From the NCBI GenBank assembly GCA_049291875.1, contig JBATQE010000024.1:62001-126000 (forward strand): a DNA stretch of 64,000 nucleotides, given 5' to 3'. Every line of letters starts with the position of its first letter. Position 1 is the stretch's first letter. Under the pieces are notes generated by a model that saw nothing but the letters and a program-made list of their open reading frames with translations, did not search any database and was not told the origin of the DNA. Shown one piece after another: positions 61,591 to 64,000 of this stretch. The DNA is from CTSOIL-112 sp049291875. GTDB lineage: Bacteria > Pseudomonadota > Gammaproteobacteria > Burkholderiales > Burkholderiaceae. The translations under genes were made by a program, and so were the position numbers.

Positions 61591-62577
61591 ATGCTGACAC
61601 AACGCCGCCTACAACATCTGCTGGTACTTGCCCAATACGCGCACTTTGGGCGGGCTGCCCAATCGTTGCATATTTCCCAACCGGCATTAACGAAAAGCAT
61701 TCAATCACTCGAAGCCGAATTGGGCGTGACTTTATTGGATCGACAGCGCGGTGCGGTTGCATTAACTGCGTTTGGTGAACTGGTGGTCAAACGAAGCAAA
61801 TCTTGGCTAACGGCCGAAGACGATTTACGTCGAGAAATCGCCATGTTGGCGAGCAATCATATCGGATCGCTGCGCGTCGCCGTCGGCCCGTACCCCAGCG
61901 TGATTTCAGGCTTTGCCAGCGCGGCGCAGCTACTCGAAAAGCATCCAAGCATTCGCATGACGGTGCAAGAAGCAAGCTGGTTTGACATCATTCATCTGCT
62001 GAACGCGCAAACCATAGACCTCGGCATCACCGAAATCAGCCGTTTGAACCAATACGATCATTTTGTGACTGAAACAGTGGGCCAGCATAACGGCTACTTT
62101 TTTTGCCGCGCCGGACATCCTTTGCTGAACCATACCAGCATTTATATTGAGCAGTTGCTTGAGTTCCCTTGGGTTGCCCCTCGTCTGCCTACGCGAATCG
62201 CCAACAGACTACCCAAAGCGCTGGGTCAAGCAGGAGAAATTGATCCGGCAACCGGCGATTTGATCCCGAGAATCGAAATCAGCACCACATTCCAATCGAT
62301 CAATTTTTTAAAAAGCACTGATGCCATTACCTTATCCACGCTCACCGCTATGGAGCGAGAACTGCGCTCTGGTGACGTCGTCATCCTACCGCTAACAGAT
62401 TTTCCCATCCAAACCAACTATGGTTTTGTTTATTTGGAAAACCGATCTTTGCCGCCGGCAGCCATCGCCTATATGCAAGAAGTGCGCGCAGTAGAAAACA
62501 GCATGCTACAACGCGAAGCAGAACTGGCCAAATTTTTAGGTCTGCCTTCAGCCTCGGCCAAAAAAGCGTCGGCGTAG
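61591..62577 (+). CDS. LysR-family transcriptional regulator
   Basis: From ATG 61591 ('MLTQRRLQHLLVLAQYAHFGRAA') the protein has 328 residues. The winged helix-turn-helix is at about 1-62 ('AAQSLHISQPALTKSIQSLEAELGVTLLDR'), and the substrate-binding domain follows from about residue 90. An in-frame TTG at 61582 is an alternative start. Divergence from hdeD suggests control of hdeD and possibly the channel genes. The effector is unknown. A Lys/Ala-rich tail ends the protein. Confidence 0.92.
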   Translation: MLTQRRLQHLLVLAQYAHFGRAAQSLHISQPALTKSIQSLEAELGVTLLDRQRGAVALTAFGELVVKRSKSWLTAEDDLRREIAMLASNHIGSLRVAVGPYPSVISGFASAAQLLEKHPSIRMTVQEASWFDIIHLLNAQTIDLGITEISRLNQYDHFVTETVGQHNGYFFCRAGHPLLNHTSIYIEQLLEFPWVAPRLPTRIANRLPKALGQAGEIDPATGDLIPRIEISTTFQSINFLKSTDAITLSTLTAMERELRSGDVVILPLTDFPIQTNYGFVYLENRSLPPAAIAYMQEVRAVENSMLQREAELAKFLGLPSASAKKASA

Positions 62578-62708
62578 AACGCTCGAACCGAGGTTTATTT
62601 GTTTTGAAACGATTGCACGCGAAATGACCAAACAAAGCGACAACTCATCACACGCACACAGACAGCATCAATGACCGATCCCGTCATCTTGCACTCAGCG
62701 CTAATCTG

Positions 62709-63185
62709 TCACAAGCCCACCGCCACAGCTCCCACCATATACTGCCCCAATTCATACGCCTGCTGCACATACTCATCCGCCACAGCACTGCCGCGCACGA
62801 TCAGTTCAGGCTGCGCCAGACGCATGCCGTAGCCGATCATAATCCGCGCGATGGCACTGACCGCACCGCGCCCATCGTTGTCACAGCTGATCATCAGGCC
62901 ATAGCTGCGTCCGGCGGTTTGCTCGCGAATCTGATTATAGCTGCGATCAAATACCGCCTTGACTTCGCCGGCCATGTAGCCGAAATTTTCCGGCGTGGCG
63001 ATCAACCACGCCTCAGACTGAACGAGGTCATCCAGCGTCACGTCACGCGCCATTTTAAATACGATGCGGATGCGTTCGTCTATTTCTAAAGTTTGGTTCA
63101 ACGCACACGCGCCATCATGCGCCGCCTGCGCGAGACGCTCGTTATTTCCCGTCTGGCTGTGGTAAAAAATCAGCAGTTGTTTCAT
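62709..63185 (-). CDS. Flavodoxin-like NAD(P)H-dependent oxidoreductase
   Basis: The protein has 158 residues. The FMN-phosphate loop is 'YHSQTGNNERLAQAA', and 'IATPENFGYMAGEVKAVFDRSY' is the flavin-contact region of the flavodoxin-like NADPH-dependent FMN reductase group. It is probably a soluble quinone or FMN reductase. The start lies 10 bp after the ComEC stop codon, so it is probably co-transcribed behind comEC. Confidence 0.88.
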   Translation of the reverse strand: MKQLLIFYHSQTGNNERLAQAAHDGACALNQTLEIDERIRIVFKMARDVTLDDLVQSEAWLIATPENFGYMAGEVKAVFDRSYNQIREQTAGRSYGLMISCDNDGRGAVSAIARIMIGYGMRLAQPELIVRGSAVADEYVQQAYELGQYMVGAVAVGL

Positions 63186-63195
63186 AGATGAGTCC

Positions 63196-64000
63196 TTATG
63201 GCCCCAGCGTGGTCACCCATGCGTGTTGCGTATCAGTCCGCCAAATCTGTGCGCCCGCCGCACGATAGCGCTCAAGCACCGTTTCACGCGGATGCGCAAA
63301 GGCATTATACCGCCCTGCTTGCGCCACAGCGATTTTAGGGGTAACGGCGGCGATCAGCGGCGCACTGGAGCTGCCGTCACTGCCGTGGTGCGGCATGATG
63401 AGAATGTCACTGCGCAACGGCACGCCGCTGGCGGAATGCGTGCGCAGTGCCATTTGCGCGGATGATGACGCTTGAGGTGTCGGGTCAACCACCATCTTAG
63501 CCTCCGCCAGCATGTCCATATCACCGGTGAGCAGTATGCTACTCATGCCATTGTCATTCGGCTGATGAACTGAAAATCGCAGCACGCAGCTTTTTTGATT
63601 ATCCGAGGCACGCGCATCATTCAGCGTCGAGGATTCGGGTGAGAACACGGCCATCGTCACGCCGTCGATCTGCTGTGTTTGCCCTGCCAAACACAACTCA
63701 TGCGGTATATCTGCTACGCCCAATTCGCGCAATTGCGCTTCATTGAGCGAAGTCAAAATTCGTTTGACCGGCAACACACCGGCGATACTGTCTGCGCCAC
63801 CCGTATGATCGCGGTCATTGTGCGACAGCACCAGCGTATCAATCTCGCGCACGCCGATGTAGCGCAAATGCGGCACGATCACGCGCGCACCCGCATCGGC
63901 ATCGCTGCTGTATTGCGGCCCCGCGTCGTATAGCCAGTTTTGCTGCGCGGTTTGCAACAGCACCGCCGAACCCTGCCCCACATCCATAACGGTGATGCGC
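63196..64000 (-). CDS. comEC: ComEC/Rec2 competence protein, C-terminal metallo-beta-lactamase-like domain (cut by window edge)
   Basis: About 268 codons to the stop are visible; the gene continues beyond 64000. 'VMDVGQGSAVLLQT', 'WLYDAGP', 'VLSHNDRDHTGG', 'LLTGDMD' and 'ILIMPHHGSDGSS' are the metal-binding motifs of the ComEC nuclease-like C-terminal domain, with the canonical HxHxDH replaced by HNDRDH. ComEC is the inner-membrane DNA uptake channel; the membrane part lies outside the window. It is co-oriented with the flavodoxin-like gene that follows. Confidence 0.93.
   Translation of the reverse strand, partial: RITVMDVGQGSAVLLQTAQQNWLYDAGPQYSSDADAGARVIVPHLRYIGVREIDTLVLSHNDRDHTGGADSIAGVLPVKRILTSLNEAQLRELGVADIPHELCLAGQTQQIDGVTMAVFSPESSTLNDARASDNQKSCVLRFSVHQPNDNGMSSILLTGDMDMLAEAKMVVDPTPQASSSAQMALRTHSASGVPLRSDILIMPHHGSDGSSSAPLIAAVTPKIAVAQAGRYNAFAHPRETVLERYRAAGAQIWRTDTQHAWVTTLGP

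Overview
The window is a contiguous piece of a bacterial chromosome of moderate GC, almost fully coding. Gene content and order point to a betaproteobacterium, most likely Burkholderiales. The evidence is the pilMNOPQ-aroK-aroB order, the ribF-ileS-lspA order, AddAB-type helicase-nuclease proteins, an RluB with long polar tails and a PilM-to-PilQ set of short proteins. The genus cannot be fixed from sequence alone. No phage, insertion sequence, integrase, CRISPR array or rRNA operon was seen.

Layout. 1-5.6 kb: the start of tex (cut by the left edge), a coiled-coil lipoprotein, a YoaA/DinG-type Fe-S helicase and rluB. 5.6-13.6 kb: scpB, tRNA-fMet and tRNA-Ser(UGA) behind a strong promoter, acpP and fabF separated by a terminator, ppc, and a DASS dicarboxylate/citrate-type carrier. 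13.6-32 kb, all minus strand: prfB (with the programmed +1 frameshift), an Ivy-type lysozyme inhibitor, lysS, ribF, ileS, lspA, glnD, a YheT hydrolase, addB and addA. 32-38.4 kb: a Bcr/CflA exporter, an EamA transporter with a 3-mercaptopyruvate sulfurtransferase, and a copper-type TonB-dependent receptor followed by its own tonB. 38.8-45 kb: aroB-aroK-pilQ-P-O-N-M, with the pil genes coupled by overlapping stop and start codons. 45-54 kb: a class A PBP, pepN, fbp, recA and rlmJ, each mostly its own unit with a clear terminator. 54-56.2 kb: a PepSY lipoprotein, three tandem 84-bp repeats, a cytochrome b561 and a ZIP metal transporter. 56.2-64 kb: DUF2461, a YheS-type ABC-F protein, a ClC-type channel interrupted by an in-frame amber codon, a small K+ channel, HdeD, a divergent LysR regulator, a flavodoxin-like protein and the C-terminal nuclease-like domain of ComEC.

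How the genes relate. Most are housekeeping: translation (prfB, lysS, ileS, tRNAs, rlmJ, rluB), fatty-acid and aromatic synthesis, C4 metabolism (ppc, fbp, DASS carrier), nitrogen sensing (glnD) and recombination (recA, addAB). The short HofQ/ComE-like secretin with PilM-P, ComEC at the right edge and RecA/AddAB together suggest a natural-transformation route. ClC, K+ channel and HdeD beside a LysR gene look like an ion/acid-stress island, now damaged by the amber codon.

The least ordinary material is non-coding: a 150-175 bp element found just upstream of both ribF and bcr, a nested palindromic block between ileS and lspA, the 84-bp tandem array, a perfect 12-bp stem directly before the recA ribosome-binding site, and the Ivy gene inserted into the prfB-lysS pair. 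No clearly novel multi-gene system was found.
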